Assembly (NCBI GenBank): GCA_020081605.1
Contig: JAHREC010000011.1
Coordinates: 1,736,001 to 1,800,000, forward strand
Length of the DNA: 64,000 bases
Origin: Albifimbria verrucaria
Taxonomy: Eukaryota; Ascomycota; Sordariomycetes; Hypocreales; Stachybotryaceae
Direction of reading: 5' to 3'
Below the pieces are notes generated by a model. It was given only the letters and a program-made list of their open reading frames with translations, had not been told where the DNA came from and did no database searches. The position numbers and the translations under genes are program-made. This document shows, piece after piece, positions 1 to 12,000 of the stretch (its first letter is position 1; the number at the start of each line of letters is the position of its first letter).

Positions 1-972
1 TCAACATTTGCGATCGTCCAATTCGGAATTTTGCATCCGGATCTTGCTTACTGTGCGACCTGTGGCATCCTACGTCAAATTCAGACCCAAACTCTCGTGA
101 GTTCTGTAAGCATCTTGCAAGACATCTTCAGCAGCTTGCATTATCTGCAATACCCCTCAGAATCGAGGGGCTAGAAATCAAAGAACAGAAAGAAGAGGCG
201 GGAGAGGTGGAAACCGAGGAAAGTTTGCGTGCCCAGATGATGCATTATGAATCAACATTGGGACTCAACGATCCCAAAACCTTGACGAGCATGGAAGAAC
301 TAGCAGCAAAATTGCGCCAAAAGGGTCAGCTTGAAGGTACTAAAATACTTCAAATGAGGCTGATAGAGGCTTACAAGTCAGCATATGGACCGAACAGCCC
401 CATACCATATTGTGTATGGCCAGACTAGTATCAACGCTTCACCATCTAGGCCGGTTTGAAGAGGCTGAAGCACTTCAGGTTAAAGTAGTGGAGGCAGCCA
501 ATTCAGAGCTTGGAGCAACCCATCCTGATACAATAGAGTATATGGCCAAACTAGCATTAGTATTTCGGTACCTAGGCCGGTTTGAAGAGGCTGGAGCACT
601 TCAGATTAAGTAGTGGAGGCGGCCAATTCAGAGTTTGGAGCAAACCATCCCGATACGATAGGGCATATGACTGCCCTAGCATTAACATTTCTGAGGCAAG
701 GCCGACTTGAGGAGGTTGAACCACTTCAGATGCAAGTGATGGAGGCTTATCAATCAACACTTGGGAGAAAAGACCTTAAAACAGTGAACAGTATGGGACA
801 TCTCGCAGAAATTTGGCATCAAATGGGAAGAACACTAGAAGCCACCAAGTTATTGGAAGAGAGCCTTTCATTGCAAATGGAGGTGCTGGGACCGGATCAT
901 CTCGATACGATTTCGTCAATATCAACCTTGAATGAATGGAAAGAGAGGGACAGTCAAGCGAAGGATATTTAA
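1..972 (+). CDS. TPR-repeat protein, 3' part of a gene cut by the window edge
   Basis: An open frame enters at the left edge and continues to a stop at 970-972 if two one-base losses are allowed for, near 398-402 (a C4 run) and near 608-611 (AAG where the preceding repeat has AAAG). The first ~55 residues contain a segment with HLARHLQQLAL, which resembles the short conserved stretch found after zinc-finger-like regions in many large fungal multidomain proteins. The rest is 42-residue tetratricopeptide units of the kinesin-light-chain type, with recurring patterns such as LGRFEEAEAL and GANHPDTI. The last unit ends with LGPDHLDTISS. Proteins like this often carry an upstream NTPase or effector domain, which would lie outside the window. 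The family is clear from the repeats; the function is not. It could also be a genuine pseudogene. Confidence 0.6.
446..697 (+). repeat. two adjacent 126-bp coding repeats (42-residue TPR units)
   Basis: The 20-base string beginning ctaggccggtttgaagaggc occurs at 446 and again at 572, exactly 126 bases apart. The two units remain similar for most of their length, with roughly 85 percent identity by eye over the first 90 bases. The second unit has one A fewer at about 609-611. High identity between neighbouring units suggests recent duplication or gene conversion of the repeat. Confidence 0.75.
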
Positions 973-2079
973 TCCAGCCAAGGGGTTCGGCGATACATAA
1001 GCAAGCCTACTGAATATGTCTGGTTGTATGATACAAGCTCAGATGACTCCAGAGCTCATGTGTTTAACGGTAGCCAAGCATTTTAGATGTAATGTATATG
1101 CGTCTCTGAATACGGTTAAAAAAGAAAAACAGTATCAGCACCCTAAGAACTTACCTATACATGGAAAAGGGGTAACTTCATTTCAGAACATCACCCAGCC
1201 TTGATTAATTATTAAAAATACAATTTTGAGGCTTGATTCAGCTCTCCTTGCGTAGGCACTCCTTGGGACTGCGTCGTTCTGAGCGGTGCTCCTACAATGT
1301 ACCAGCTTGTTCACTGAGAGAATGGTATGATTTATTCAGTATAGACCAAAAAGCCATACCTAACCATTTCAAGTCAATTCTCGATGGGCTCGTCATGTGC
1401 AGTTAGATAAGTTGGGACATATGTGTGGGTAGTCTCAATGGAGGCCAGATTGTTGGCATTGGGAGGGGCCACCTCAGTCCTCTATATCAAGCAAACACTA
1501 CTAACCCAAGTATTGTAAAAACGTTCATGTCATAATCCATGCCATTGTCTTGCATGCAATTAACCTGTTTGTCCTCAATAAGATTAGTGTTTCCAAGCTG
1601 GACAAAGACAACTAAGTCGTTGGTTGTGAGGTGTTGACCACCTCAGTATCACTTGCACACCACCTCCAGATGCTATGCTAGGATAACCGGGACATATTGC
1701 GCTCATGCTTCGGGCTTCAGAAGGAACAAATACACCGCCACGGCATCAAGACACCATGACATGCCAATCACAAGTCATCCCAGGGTAGTTATTTGGCCAG
1801 TTAAGGGAATGCGGAGGGAAGACGGCCTTGGCATTTGACTTGATTTGACTTAGCCGGAGCTTTAACCGACAACCTAGTTGGGCGACTCCCGGGTTGAACA
1901 AGACCAGAGTATGTCGGTAATTATTCATGGGGTGAATCAAGCTTGGCAAATTCGTCATGGGATGGAGAGGATAAATAGAGTAGTGGTCGAACTCGATTTA
2001 GTATTAACGTTGGAAGTCATATGCTCCATCGGAGTCGATCAGCCAAGCTAATATAGCGAGTTTAAGATACCCACTCATA
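973..2079. other. intergenic, no gene seen
   Basis: Only short open frames with no recognisable product. The last ~100 bases (including ataaatagag near 1971) probably hold the promoter and leader of the GH11 gene that starts at 2080. Confidence 0.5.
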
Positions 2080-3046
2080 ATGTTGGTCGCATCATTATTT
2101 ACAGCTCTTACGCTGGCAGTAGGAGCCTTTGCTGCCCCATACAGTCCATCATCTCCTGCTGGGAACGGACGTCACCTCAAAACACGCGAGGCTACCCCCA
2201 ACAGCCAAGGAACGCATAATGGCTATTTCTACTTGTTAGTATTATATAGCGAATACTGAAGTAAAGGCTGACGAAGGTCTAGATGGTGGAGCGATGGAGA
2301 GTCGCCAACAGCAGCAGTAAGGCACCACTGGCTGGAAATGGAACACTCTAACATGCCCCCAGTATAGCAATGGACCCAAAGGATCATATACCATGGAATG
2401 GAAGCAACCTGGCAATCTCTTTGGGGAAAAGGTTGGAAAGTTGGTGCTCGACGGTGAGAATAGACCTCCAACCCATCATGCTACTGATCGTCCATTAAAC
2501 AACGACATCAGAAACATCAAATACTCCGCTAGCATCGAAAGAGTAGACAACGGCAACAGCGTAAGTGCAAGAATATGCAAGCTTGGAGAGTCGTTACGGT
2601 TTGCTTACTCAAGTAGTTTATCTCGGTCTATGGAGTTACCCGCAACACGACCGCAGTGAGGACCACTATTATCGAGTATTACATCGTCGAGACCTATGGC
2701 AAATATACTCCTGTAAGTGATATGACCACCTTCAAACCCACTCTAGTATATTAAACTCGTGAAGGGCTCCAATGGAAAGTCTGTAGGCTCGGTTGTCGTA
2801 GATGGTGCTACTTATGGACTGTACTACAGCACTATAATCCCTCAAGGACTCGAAGGTATTACTCACCAGTACTGGGCTGTTCGGGAAAAGAAGCGAACTA
2901 GTGGTACTGTAAACACTGGTGCATTCATCGACGCATGGGCTGCCGCTGGTCTTTACTTGGGAACTCAACAGGAGTGGCAGATCCTTGCGACTGAGGCATA
3001 CTATAGCGATGGAAAGAGCCGTGTCACCATCAGCTCCCCACCCTAG
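2080..3046 (+). CDS. GH11 endo-beta-1,4-xylanase-like secreted protein, five introns, one apparent frameshift
   Basis: Secreted glycoside hydrolase family 11, expected to cleave xylan in plant cell walls. It starts with a signal peptide (MLVASLFTALTLAVGAFAAP). Exons by homology and splice signals are 2080-2234, 2283-2316, 2363-2453, 2512-2560, 2617-2712 and 2747-3046. Family motifs appear in order: GYFYLWWSDG, NGNSFISVYG, EYYIVE with the nucleophile Glu, YQYW-like HQYWAVREKKRTSGTVNTGAFIDAW (read in two parts: HQYWAVREKK and SGTVNTGAF), and ATEAYYSDGKSRVTIS with the acid/base Glu. A one-base loss in the G run at 2423-2426 breaks the frame between exon 3 and the rest. A seven-residue insertion sits just before EYYIVE. 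Five introns is more than GH11 genes usually have. Both catalytic glutamates seem to be present. Confidence 0.8.
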
Positions 3047-4613
3047 ATGTGGTGCGTTAGCGTCTCAATCGTAATAGCCATGGCAGTTATAGATACTGAT
3101 AAGAGTGGGAGCACGCTCGTGAGCATGTTCTAGAAGCTTGACGTCTGCAAACAAGTTGCAGAGGGAACAATCTGCTTGAACACTTTTTCATAGTACATAT
3201 ATGTGTATGATGATACTGTTATTCCATGCCATTCGAGAGCTTTTATAACTACTGAGTGACGATGAAAGGAAGAGTGGGTAGCAGAAGCCAAAAGCTACTA
3301 CATTGCGAATATAGTGACAGACAGAATGTCTTTGCCAGACAAACCTATGTAGTATTAAGGATGCAAGGCCATCCCCATAGCCGTGTCATTAAGAAAACAG
3401 TGTTAACTGGATCAACTGCTTGCTGTCTCGCTTATAGCACTAATCTATGACCTATTAGTTTGTATAACTGCATGATCGAAGAATGATGTGTTATTATCCG
3501 TCCCTAGCAACTGTGACGTTGCAAGACGCCATCCCGGGCTCACATTCCACTAACAGACGACTCGCTGAGTTTCTAATGGCCCTTTTCTTCTGTGATTATA
3601 TCCTATCTTCGTATTTTGATTCAAGCTGGGGTCCATCAAGGTCAATCAAGATTCACCAATGACCCATACGCTTGATTCTGTATATTGTATACATACCAAA
3701 TATTCTTCAATATCGGAGCTGGCCGGCTTGTGTTTGAGTGCGCACTGTCCACACAACTCTGCATTGCCTTGCAGTACTGTACTGTATCCCTAGCTCCAGA
3801 CTCTGGCCGTGACTTCTGCGCGCTCAAAACGTACTATGAGGACCTCACATGGCGCGCGGGGAGCCCTGTGCTTCGGACGAGCGGATTAGACAACACAAAG
3901 CCAGCTACTGGTCTGATCGATCACGTATCAGTGCGCCCGTTTCAGGATAGGACCGGACCTTTGTTATTGGACTTGACAGGCGTTGGACTCAGGACTTCCA
4001 AGTTGAGCATTGGGAATTATCGACATGTTGATGCATTAACTGACTTTGAGGCTGCGGAAGACCACCAAGCTAAGTGACATCTAGACATCCTGGCGAAGCA
4101 TCAAGACACCTGCTCATCATCTCGACAGCTTAACAAGACCTTCTAGATGGGTTTGAAACAAGTAGTGAGTGACCCTTTGAATCTACGTGAGCGTGCGCCT
4201 TGACAGCATTGGCGCAACGTGCTCTTGACGTAAACACACATCACTTCGGATCTGGGGACGGCTCGCAGCATGGCACCAACAAAGAGGCCCCGGATAGCAA
4301 CCTCAACCCCGTGAGGCTCCGAGCTTGTTGGCCACATGGCAGCCCAATAGTGCCACCGAGAGGGGTTTGTTTCTGGCGTCGCACTGAGCTTGTTGCTCTT
4401 CCTTGACTGGGCCGTTGGACACGACTGCCAGCGTTTGTCATATGGACAACACGGTACGACGATGGAATGTGGAATATCCTGACTCCATGTCTCGTAAACA
4501 TCTTCAACCTAGATCAAAGCTCTGCCCAGCTCTCGAAACTAAGATAGTTGTTTAATGAGTCCAGGCATCCAGATTGTTTCAACTGTTTAGCAACAAGTTT
4601 CAAAATTGCTAAG
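3047..4613. other. intergenic, no gene supported
   Basis: The longest open frame here (3685-4077 plus) has no recognisable domain and a composition unlike a protein. I see no RNA gene or repeat. Confidence 0.45.
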
Positions 4614-6126
4614 ATGGCAGTGACACTTGCCATCTGGATAGCAAGCATAGCCATTGGCGTCTGCGCTCAGCAGAGCACGATAACGCTGACTCGAAAGATC
4701 GGGGGCGATGTTGTCACCAGCACGACGATCAGGACAATTACCACACCGCCGCCTGCTCCTCCAGCAGCGACTCATACCATAAATGTCGGAGCGGTTCGTA
4801 GATATGCCTATCTAGACAAGGATTGTAACTGGGCGCTAACACAGCGTTTAGTCCGGCCATAAGTTCACGCCCGAAGAGACCGATGCGCGGGTTGGGGATG
4901 TGATTGAGTACCGGTTTTATCCTGCCGAGCATTGGATTATTCGAGGAGACTTCGACCACCCTTGTATACCTTACGAATATGTTGATACCAACCGTAAGGG
5001 CTTCTCGAGTGGTCCTCAGCCGGTGAATGCCATCACAGATGATGTAAGTCCCTAGTTCTGATTCCTTCTGACCGTTCCAGCTAACAGGGTAAGGCACCGA
5101 GATATCAAGTTAGGGTAAATGACACTGAACCCATCTTCTTCTACTGTGGCGCTCCCGGCTCATGTATAACGCATCATATGATGGGCGTCATCAATCCAGT
5201 AAGATCCAGCAAGCGACGCGAATAATGTACGAGACTGACATTATAAAGAAACCAAACATGACCTTGGCCGACTACCTCAACAAGGCCAAGGATGTTGAAT
5301 ATCAGCTTAGACCCGGTGAGCCATGGCCGACAGAAGGCTCAGAAACCCCAAAACCAAGCAGCACACCTGCTTTAGAAGTGCCTCCAGCTAACAACGACCG
5401 AGACGATAATGACCGGGACAATAACAGCCTAGGTAATGGGGAAATTGTTGGTATATCCGTCGGCGCTGCTGGGGTCCTCGTCCTTGCTATCGCAGCATTC
5501 TTCTTAGTGCGACGACACCGCACAAACAATGGATTATCCGGTGCATATGGGACAGAACAAGAGCGCAGAAGCTTCAACACCACAGGCTCCGCATACCCTG
5601 GATCCCCAAGATCGCCAATGGCTGAAGCTTGGTCGTCTAATAAGTTCAACTTTGGGAGACCAGGAGACGCAAATCTGAGGCAATCCAGCCCAATGCCAAC
5701 TCTTCAGAGCCAGATATCACCACCGATCAGTCCTGGGAGCATGACTGATGCATACCATTACCAGTACCCAGGTGTAGTTGGATCGGCCCCCAATGGGACC
5801 ATGGGACCTTACTTGTAAGGCCTCCGTTTTAGTCTTGCGTGATCCAATACTAACTCATTCTTTACAGCGACCCTCGCTTTCAACCATTGCCACAGTACAT
5901 GTCATTCGCTGCGCAGAAAGTGCCAGCGCATGAAAGTCAAGCTCCCGTTGAGCTGCCAACATCTCCCCATCCGCCGCAGTCTCTAGAGAGGGAGGGTGAA
6001 TCTGGTGCTCCCGGTTTTCTTGGAAAGAAGGACCCGAAATCCTTTCCCGCGGCAGGCCAAGAATGTAGACCAGAGAAAAACGTTAACGCAAAACGAGCTA
6101 GAAAATATTGGAGTGCCCTACTGTAA
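4614..6126 (+). CDS. secreted cupredoxin-domain protein with one transmembrane helix
   Basis: Exons 4614-4793, 4852-5043, 5088-5198, 5249-5814 and 5868-6126 join in frame. The N-terminus is a signal peptide (to about residue 20, ending VCAQQ), followed by a short Thr/Pro-rich stretch. The cupredoxin-like fold follows, with HKFTPEE, VGDVIEYRFYP, FFYCGAPGSC and MMGVINP. These place possible copper ligands (His, Cys, His, Met), although the His usually found in the PGHC segment is Ser here. An acidic Asn/Asp linker leads to one membrane helix (GISVGAAGVLVLAIAAFFLV) and then RRHR, and a Ser/Pro-rich cytoplasmic tail. The layout suggests a plasma-membrane protein with an extracellular cupredoxin head. 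If the last intron is retained, the protein stops at 5816-5818 and loses the final ~86 residues. No frameshift is needed. Confidence 0.8.
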
Positions 6127-6521
6127 AGGTTGGTTGTGTAGTAATGCTAGGACAGTTGGTTGGTTGTATTTCTGTGTGCTGCCTAATGTAAAGAGGATCA
6201 CAAGACAAGGATAATAATCAGATGTTGGTAAGACAAGCCGAATTTAGCAAAATCACACATTGCCACAAAGTGACTCAATTTTGGGGATAATTGTCAGTCA
6301 CAGAGTCAAAGTACGCAGTAGGCAGAAGTTCCAAGAACGCGAGGGTTTGATTTCATGATCAAGATATCTATGCCGTCCTTACCAAGGTCGCCAAATCCAG
6401 CCATGAGCGACCGATCCTCCCATGCCCAAAGGCCGCAAGAACCGCCGCGCAACCAGCTCGTAACATCCTCGAAATTCGTGGTGCGTCGTCAAAGCGTGGC
6501 GAGACTCTGTGAGTTGCTCGC

Positions 6522-6915
6522 TTAGTCGAACAGACCGAAGCCCATGTCGTCGTCGGACTCCTCCTTCTCCTCAACCTTCTCCTCCTTGGTCTCCTCAGCG
6601 GCGGCAGCACCACCAGCGGCGGCACCGGCAGCGGGGCGGCACCAGCACCACCGGAGGGAACGGAAGCAAGCTTCTCAGAGCCAGAGGCGATCAGCTAGAG
6701 ACAAAGGTTAGCACGTCTGTGGGAAGGGGTTGTTCAGGTTTCCGCGGGGCATCGTACCTCGTTGATGTCCTTGCCCTCAAGCTCGGAGAGGAGCTTCTCC
6801 AGGCGCTCATCGTCAGCCTCAATGCCAACGGCGGAGAGGACACCCTTGATGTCGGCGGCGGAGGGGACTCGTTGCCACCGAGGCCGAGGAGGAGGTAAGC
6901 TGCGAGGTGCTTCAT
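6522..6915 (-). CDS. rpp2: 60S acidic ribosomal protein P2
   Basis: Stalk protein of the large ribosomal subunit that recruits elongation factors. It begins [15 protein letters not shown] and continues with the four-helix dimerisation region ([16 protein letters not shown], then EGKDINE). An intron at 6695-6757 interrupts it. An Ala/Gly hinge follows, and the protein ends with the conserved acidic tail [13 protein letters not shown]. Two one-base losses break the frame, in the G runs at 6863-6866 and 6633-6636. Both lie in stretches where the family sequence is unambiguous, and the gene is essential, so these are almost certainly sequence errors. The gene is convergent with the cupredoxin gene. 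Confidence 0.93.
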
Positions 6916-7882
6916 TTTGAATTTGGTTTCTGTGCGATGGCCAATGTTAGAAGAAAATTTTCAAAATTGAAAATCCGCCCGCGCCCGAGTTCGCGATGCT
7001 TCAAAAATGCCGTTTGCCGTGGTGGGGAATGACTGGCTTTCGCGCAGCGACGCAGACGAGGACGAAGAGCAGCAGACAGCAGCAGCAGGGTGAACTCACG
7101 ATAGTTGTGAAGGAGGAACACGAGAAATCAATCAATTTAACCGCAAGTTGGGCGGAGACTGAAGCCTTCGAGTTCGGGATTGAACTTGTTAAAGTGGTTG
7201 AGGAAAGAAAGAAAGTCACAAAAAAAGTTCCGATACGTATTAATTTTCGATTCGGGCTGTGGGCGCCATCGTTAGGGCCACGGGATTCTGCGCCACATCT
7301 GGTCATACATAGCCACACCTAGCCACACATTGGCCGGACTGATTAGCTCAGCCGGGTGGCTGGTGATGTTTCTTCTCGTTTCCCAGCACCGCCACAGCCT
7401 CTTTTCCCCAGGTTGTCACGTGCGCCCTCCAGCCGTGGACTCTTGTCACTCACTGCGCTGGCTTGTGCCGTGATTTCATCTGTTGCCTCGATACCTGCTA
7501 ATCGAAACGTTGTCTGCCTTGGCTAGTTGCTTGCTTTGTTTGTTCTCGTCCCGCGGTCCTTCACACCACCAGCCATCCCTCACCGCATATTTATTAATTT
7601 TTTTGGCTGCCTTTGCTCGCTCCTCTTGGTCCTTTTTTTTCCTTTTGGAGCCTGCAATCTCACCTGGCAGCTTTGCCCGTCTGACGCCATTAGAGGACAC
7701 TGGGGTACACCTTTTCTTTGCGCTCAACGAGGGGTGTCATCGGCGATATCGAAAACTTCTGCACCACTGTTCCGACAGCCCCTTGATCTTGCCGATGCAC
7801 GACGCTTGAGCATCTCTGCCTCATACTCTGCTTCTGACGGCCCGGTTCTGATATCTAGCTACAAACGGTACCTCTCGCTACG
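6916..7882. promoter_or_regulatory. divergent promoter region between rpp2 and spt2
   Basis: About 970 bases between divergent starts. The spt2 side is strongly pyrimidine-rich (7560-7700), as is common for ascomycete leaders. Open frames here look like chance. No discrete regulatory site can be assigned. Confidence 0.5.
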
Positions 7883-9095
7883 ATGCCTGTGAGTAACATA
7901 TCGCCTCTTCCCCGTTTGGCCATGTGCTAACCAACCCTATCTTTCTAGATTGGAGATCTCCTTGCCCAAATCAGCGGTGGCTCGTCAGAGCCGTCGTCTG
8001 TTTCCAGTGTGCAAAGGCCCGTCACAGCGCCCAAACGGAAAGCCGACGATGACTTGCGCCCTGATGTTTCCAAGACACCCCGCCGTTTGACTCCTCCAGC
8101 CCGACCGAGCCAGCTGTCACAGTCCAGCAAACCCTCTATGGTTAGCCGACCGGCAAACGAGACGAGTGCGAAACGCGATATCCCGCCATCGACTTATACT
8201 GGGTCTGCAGGTAAAACAGCGAGGCCGTTGCCACCCAGCCGTCCATCGTCAGCGCCACCGAATGGATCGTCAGCATCCAGGCCTCCCACGACGGCTCGAC
8301 CAGCGCCTGCCGCTGCCGCAGCCCCTAAACCCGATGCATCCAAAATCCCTCCAAAGAAGGGCTCGTTTGCCGAGATTTTAGCACGAGGACAGCGGGCGCA
8401 GGCTGTCATGGGCCAGGTTGGCAAAATCCAACACAAAAGGTTGGCAAGACGGACAAGGCTCCGCCGCCACCACCACCATTAAAGAAGGACCTAAAGGATA
8501 GAAAGGACGTCAAGGTTGCGCCATCTGCTGCAGGACCAAGGTCGCAAGGGTACTCTGGGTCCTCCAGGGTCGCACCCCGTCCAGGTACAAACGGACATGG
8601 TCCGGCCAAGCCTAATCGAAATGGCAATGGACCGACGTCGGGAAGAGGCAAGGCCCCAGCCAAGGCCGACGAAGAACCCAAAAGGTCAGGAAGGCCGCTG
8701 CTGCTACTACTGGATACGCAGGTACCGCCCGAGCGAAGCCTGGAGCGTCTTCATCCAAGAACGGGAACACGCCTCGTGGCGGCGCTCTTCTCAACTCTGC
8801 ACCTCCTCGACCCTCCAGAAGTTCCCGATATGACGATTATGACGAGGACATGGATGATTTCATCGATTATGATGACGAGGAGGAAGACGAACAACCCCGC
8901 TACGACTACGCTTCAGATGGATCGTCTGACATGGAGGCAGGATTGGATGAGCTAGACTTCGAGGAGCGTAAGGCTGAACGCATCGCTCGACAGGAAGATA
9001 TTAAGGAGGACATGCTCGAGAAGCGTCTAAAGGCAGCAAAGGAAGAGAGAAAACGACAGGCCCTCGAGTCCCTTCGTGGTGGCAAACGCCATTAA
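7883..9095 (+). CDS. spt2: SPT2 chromatin protein (histone chaperone)
   Basis: Nuclear protein of the SPT2 family, which binds histones H3-H4 and DNA during transcription. Exon 1 is only six coding bases (ATG CCT, 7883-7888); the intron runs 7889-7948 and exon 2 starts ATTGGAGAT. The N-terminal two thirds are low-complexity, rich in Pro, Ser and Arg. The C-terminus carries the family signature: an acidic stretch (MDDFIDYDDEEEDE), then a charged helix with RKAERIARQEDIKEDMLEKR and EERKRQALESLRG. Two one-base losses in A runs (8435-8438 and 8680-8683) split it into three frames. The region between them, read in the middle frame, is again basic and Pro-rich as expected. Confidence 0.85.
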
Positions 9096-10069
9096 TCAAC
9101 TCCCGAACACCCAAATCTATACACTGCTGGACGTAATTATCGACGGAGGATAGAGGCTTTCAGAAAACGATGGCGTTGCATAAGGTTGCGTCGGTCTTCA
9201 TCTTGAACATCAGCGACGGAGTTTTGTATTTGTCTGTGTCTTTTACCGTACTTCTCCACAACCCCCTCCCCTTCTTTTTTCTATATTGTGGACTTTGTCC
9301 TCACTCTTTTGCATTGACTTTCTCCCTTTGCTCCCATCCTTTTGGTATCTTAGGGGACTGCAGACGGCGTAAGTATTCGGCACTTTTTTATCCAAGACAA
9401 GGTTGCGCTACAATGTTTTTTCCAGTGAAAAGGGTAGCGCAGGCATAGGAAATGGTCAAGATAGTGAACATGATTTCTCTGGATAGCACTTATTGAGCCT
9501 CTATGTGATTACTTGTATGCTCTTTGCAAGCTCGTCTTGATGTGAAGTCCGTAATCAGATCTCGGGATCATGGCAAACATCTTAGAGCATGCTGGTTTCC
9601 AGTTTGTCACCACGCACTGCCAGAAAAAACAGTGATTCGAATCACAACCGTTGTAAACTGAGTGAACTCCGATGATTAAAAATATATAGTTACTGCTACG
9701 GACCCATACACGCAAAGCAGAACCCGAAAGCTGCCATGCTAAACTCCTACAATGCATAGGCAAGCCAGAACCCCTCGTCTCCGAAACAAACACACAACCT
9801 TTTCATCTTTTTAACGCCTGGTCGAAAGTTTGCGATAGTGCCTCATCTTGTCAGGCGCTGTTGGACGTATATGAAGTGACAAGCTTTTAACAAACCGCCC
9901 CAAGCAATCCTTGAACGGGACGCAAAGAAGTAATCAAAAACTCAGCAACTACTGAAATAGCTGTATAGCTGAAATTCGAAAGTTTGACTTTCTGCAGGTG
10001 GGAGGAGCTACCTCAACCACCGTATCGTATTCTCTTGCTACCAATGCCAAGCTAGGATGAGTCTGACAA
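9096..10069. other. convergent intergenic region, no gene seen
   Basis: Lies between the 3' ends of spt2 and the NUFIP1-type gene. T-rich stretches around 9255-9320 fit 3'-UTR or termination sequence. No coding signal was found. Confidence 0.5.
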
Positions 10070-12000
10070 CTAGGGCAGATCATCACTCTTTGGCTGCTTG
10101 CCGCTAGAGCTTCCATATGGCTTTAATAGCCAACTCTGATAATGTGCCAGTCCCTGAGCGTCGATACTATTGGCGCTGGGGATAATAGATGGGGTGGATG
10201 GTTCCGGCGGGTGCACCGCCTTCTCTCTTAACAGGGGTGGGGGCAAAGACGGGGATGCAGCGGGAAGGAGGCTCTTGGTCTGCGGAGGCTTAGGCTTCGT
10301 TTCATTCTCTTCGGTCTTGAGCTTGCTCGATTCTTCCGCCTTTGCATCTGGCGCAGGAGCCGAGGGCATGAGGCCCTTTGCGCGGAGATACTGAATCGAC
10401 TGCAGAACTGTGAGGTCTTCCTGCTCCTTATCGTTAAGAATGAGGCGTTGCTGGATGGTAAGCCGGCCATTGTTGGCCTCACGTTCCTTGATAGCGGCCT
10501 CTCGCACTTCTGGGTCGTGGACGAAGCGACACTTGCTCTTCTTACCGCAGGTACCTCCTGTGGAGTAGTACTTGCAGTGCCGTGAGATGTCGGCTTTTGA
10601 CTCAGTCTGAGCCACAGGACCCTGGGAACGAGAAGACATAACTTCTGGCTTCTCATCATCCGATGATTCCTCTGGGGAGAGCTCTCTCATCTCGTCACCT
10701 TCATCACCTTGCTCGCGCTTTCTTTTAATTGAAAACTCGACCTTGGCGAGCTGGCGTCGAAGCTTATCTGCCTGCTTCTCCAACAAACTGGCCTTGTCTT
10801 CCTTGCTCTGTGCCAGCTCGACAGCCTTCTTGGATTCAACACGAGCCTTGGTTGGATAGTTCTTGCGTCGCTCGGCTAAGAACGCAGCAACGTCTTTAAC
10901 ACTAGATCGCGGTATTAGGGTCAGTACTTCTTAAACTTGTTTAGGCACATACTCAAGGGTTTCTTTGCCAATAAGGTCGCTGAGAACTTTCTCCTCGCCT
11001 TCGTCATCTTCAGACTCCGAGTCCATGCCCGGGGTCAAGCCAAGCGTGTTTATCTTGCGCTTCTTCTTCTTGGCAACAGCAGGCGTATCTTTCTTCTCTT
11101 GCTTCTGCTGGTTGTTGTTATGGTTGTTATGATGATTCTGCTTATGGGGTCGCGACCTATCCCCAGCATGGTGGTGCCCACCCCGACCGCGCGAGTTCCC
11201 ATCCCTATGACCTCCGCGGCCACCGCGACGAGCGGGCTGCACATAGTACGAATCGCTATGTGCTGGGCCCGGGGAGGTGGAGGGCCGGGGTACGGGTACT
11301 GAGGAGGAGGCTGGTGAGATGCGTGATCAGGAACATAGGGATGGCCGTAAGCACCGTTTGCCACTGGCGGAGATGCTTGGTGGTCGTAACCCTGGCGCAC
11401 TGGCGCGCCCTTAGAGCCACCACGTTCGCCATAAGATCCTCGATGCCTACCAGATCCATAGGAGGGTTGATGGGGAGGCCCTTGGCCGTCCCACTGGTTT
11501 GGGTTCTGGTGAGGAGCCTGGTATGCATGCGGATATTGCGGCGGGGGCGGTTGCCCATAGGGGACGTGCGGAGGATACTGCGCTGGTGGGTAGGGCTGCG
11601 GAGGGTAGCTCGGGTGGTAACCCGAGGATGCTATGGGCACTGGACCATGAGCCTGGGGATGAGGCGGTGGTGCGTGACCATGTTCCGAGCCCCAGTGCGG
11701 TTGAGCAGGCGAGTAGCTAGCGGGAGGATGCGGGTGAGGGCCTCCATACGAGGGTGTGCTATGCTGAGGATATGCTTGACCTGAGTACTCATAGTGAGGT
11801 TGAGGAGGACCACGCTGATCCCCACGGTGATTGCCGTGATGACCGCCGCCGCGTCCCCGGTTTCCTCCACGGCCCCGACTGTGAGATCCTCCTCCGCCAC
11901 GTCCTCGACCGTGCTCGAAGGGAGCACTCGGGGACCCATGGCCTCCCGACGCAGCGGGAGGTGGAGGAGGAGGTGGTGGGCCATAACCATACGCTGACAT
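10070..12000 (-). CDS. NUFIP1-domain protein with a CCCH zinc finger
   Basis: Likely nuclear RNA-binding protein of the NUFIP1 family, which helps box C/D snoRNP assembly (the yeast counterpart is Rsa1; orthology is inferred). It starts MSAYGYGPPPP at 12000. The first ~240 residues are Gly/Arg-rich (RGRGG) and then Pro/Tyr/His-rich. After a one-base loss in the G run at 11271-11274, the frame continues with RGG and Asn/His tracts, then KKKKRKINTLGL. A short intron near 10.91-10.95 kb (donor GTATGT) follows. Next come the NUFIP1 core VKDVAAFLAERRKNYPTKAR, a coiled coil with Lys/Glu, and a CCCH finger (C-x8-C-x5-C-x3-H, CKYYSTGGTCGKKSKCRFVH). The C-terminus is Pro/Ser-rich and ends KQPKSDDLP. 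Confidence 0.8.

Noticed and set aside
3685..4077. 130-residue open frame
   Set aside because: No recognisable domain, no promoter or splice context, and many overlapping frames; chance is more likely.
6522..6915. rpp2 as a pseudogene
   Set aside because: Two one-base losses break it, but everything else is conserved, including the splice sites and the acidic C-terminus, and neighbours show the same defect.
11260..11784. 174-residue Arg/Val-rich open frame on the plus strand
   Set aside because: It lies antisense to the Pro/Gly-rich exon of the NUFIP1-type gene and has no signal or family features.
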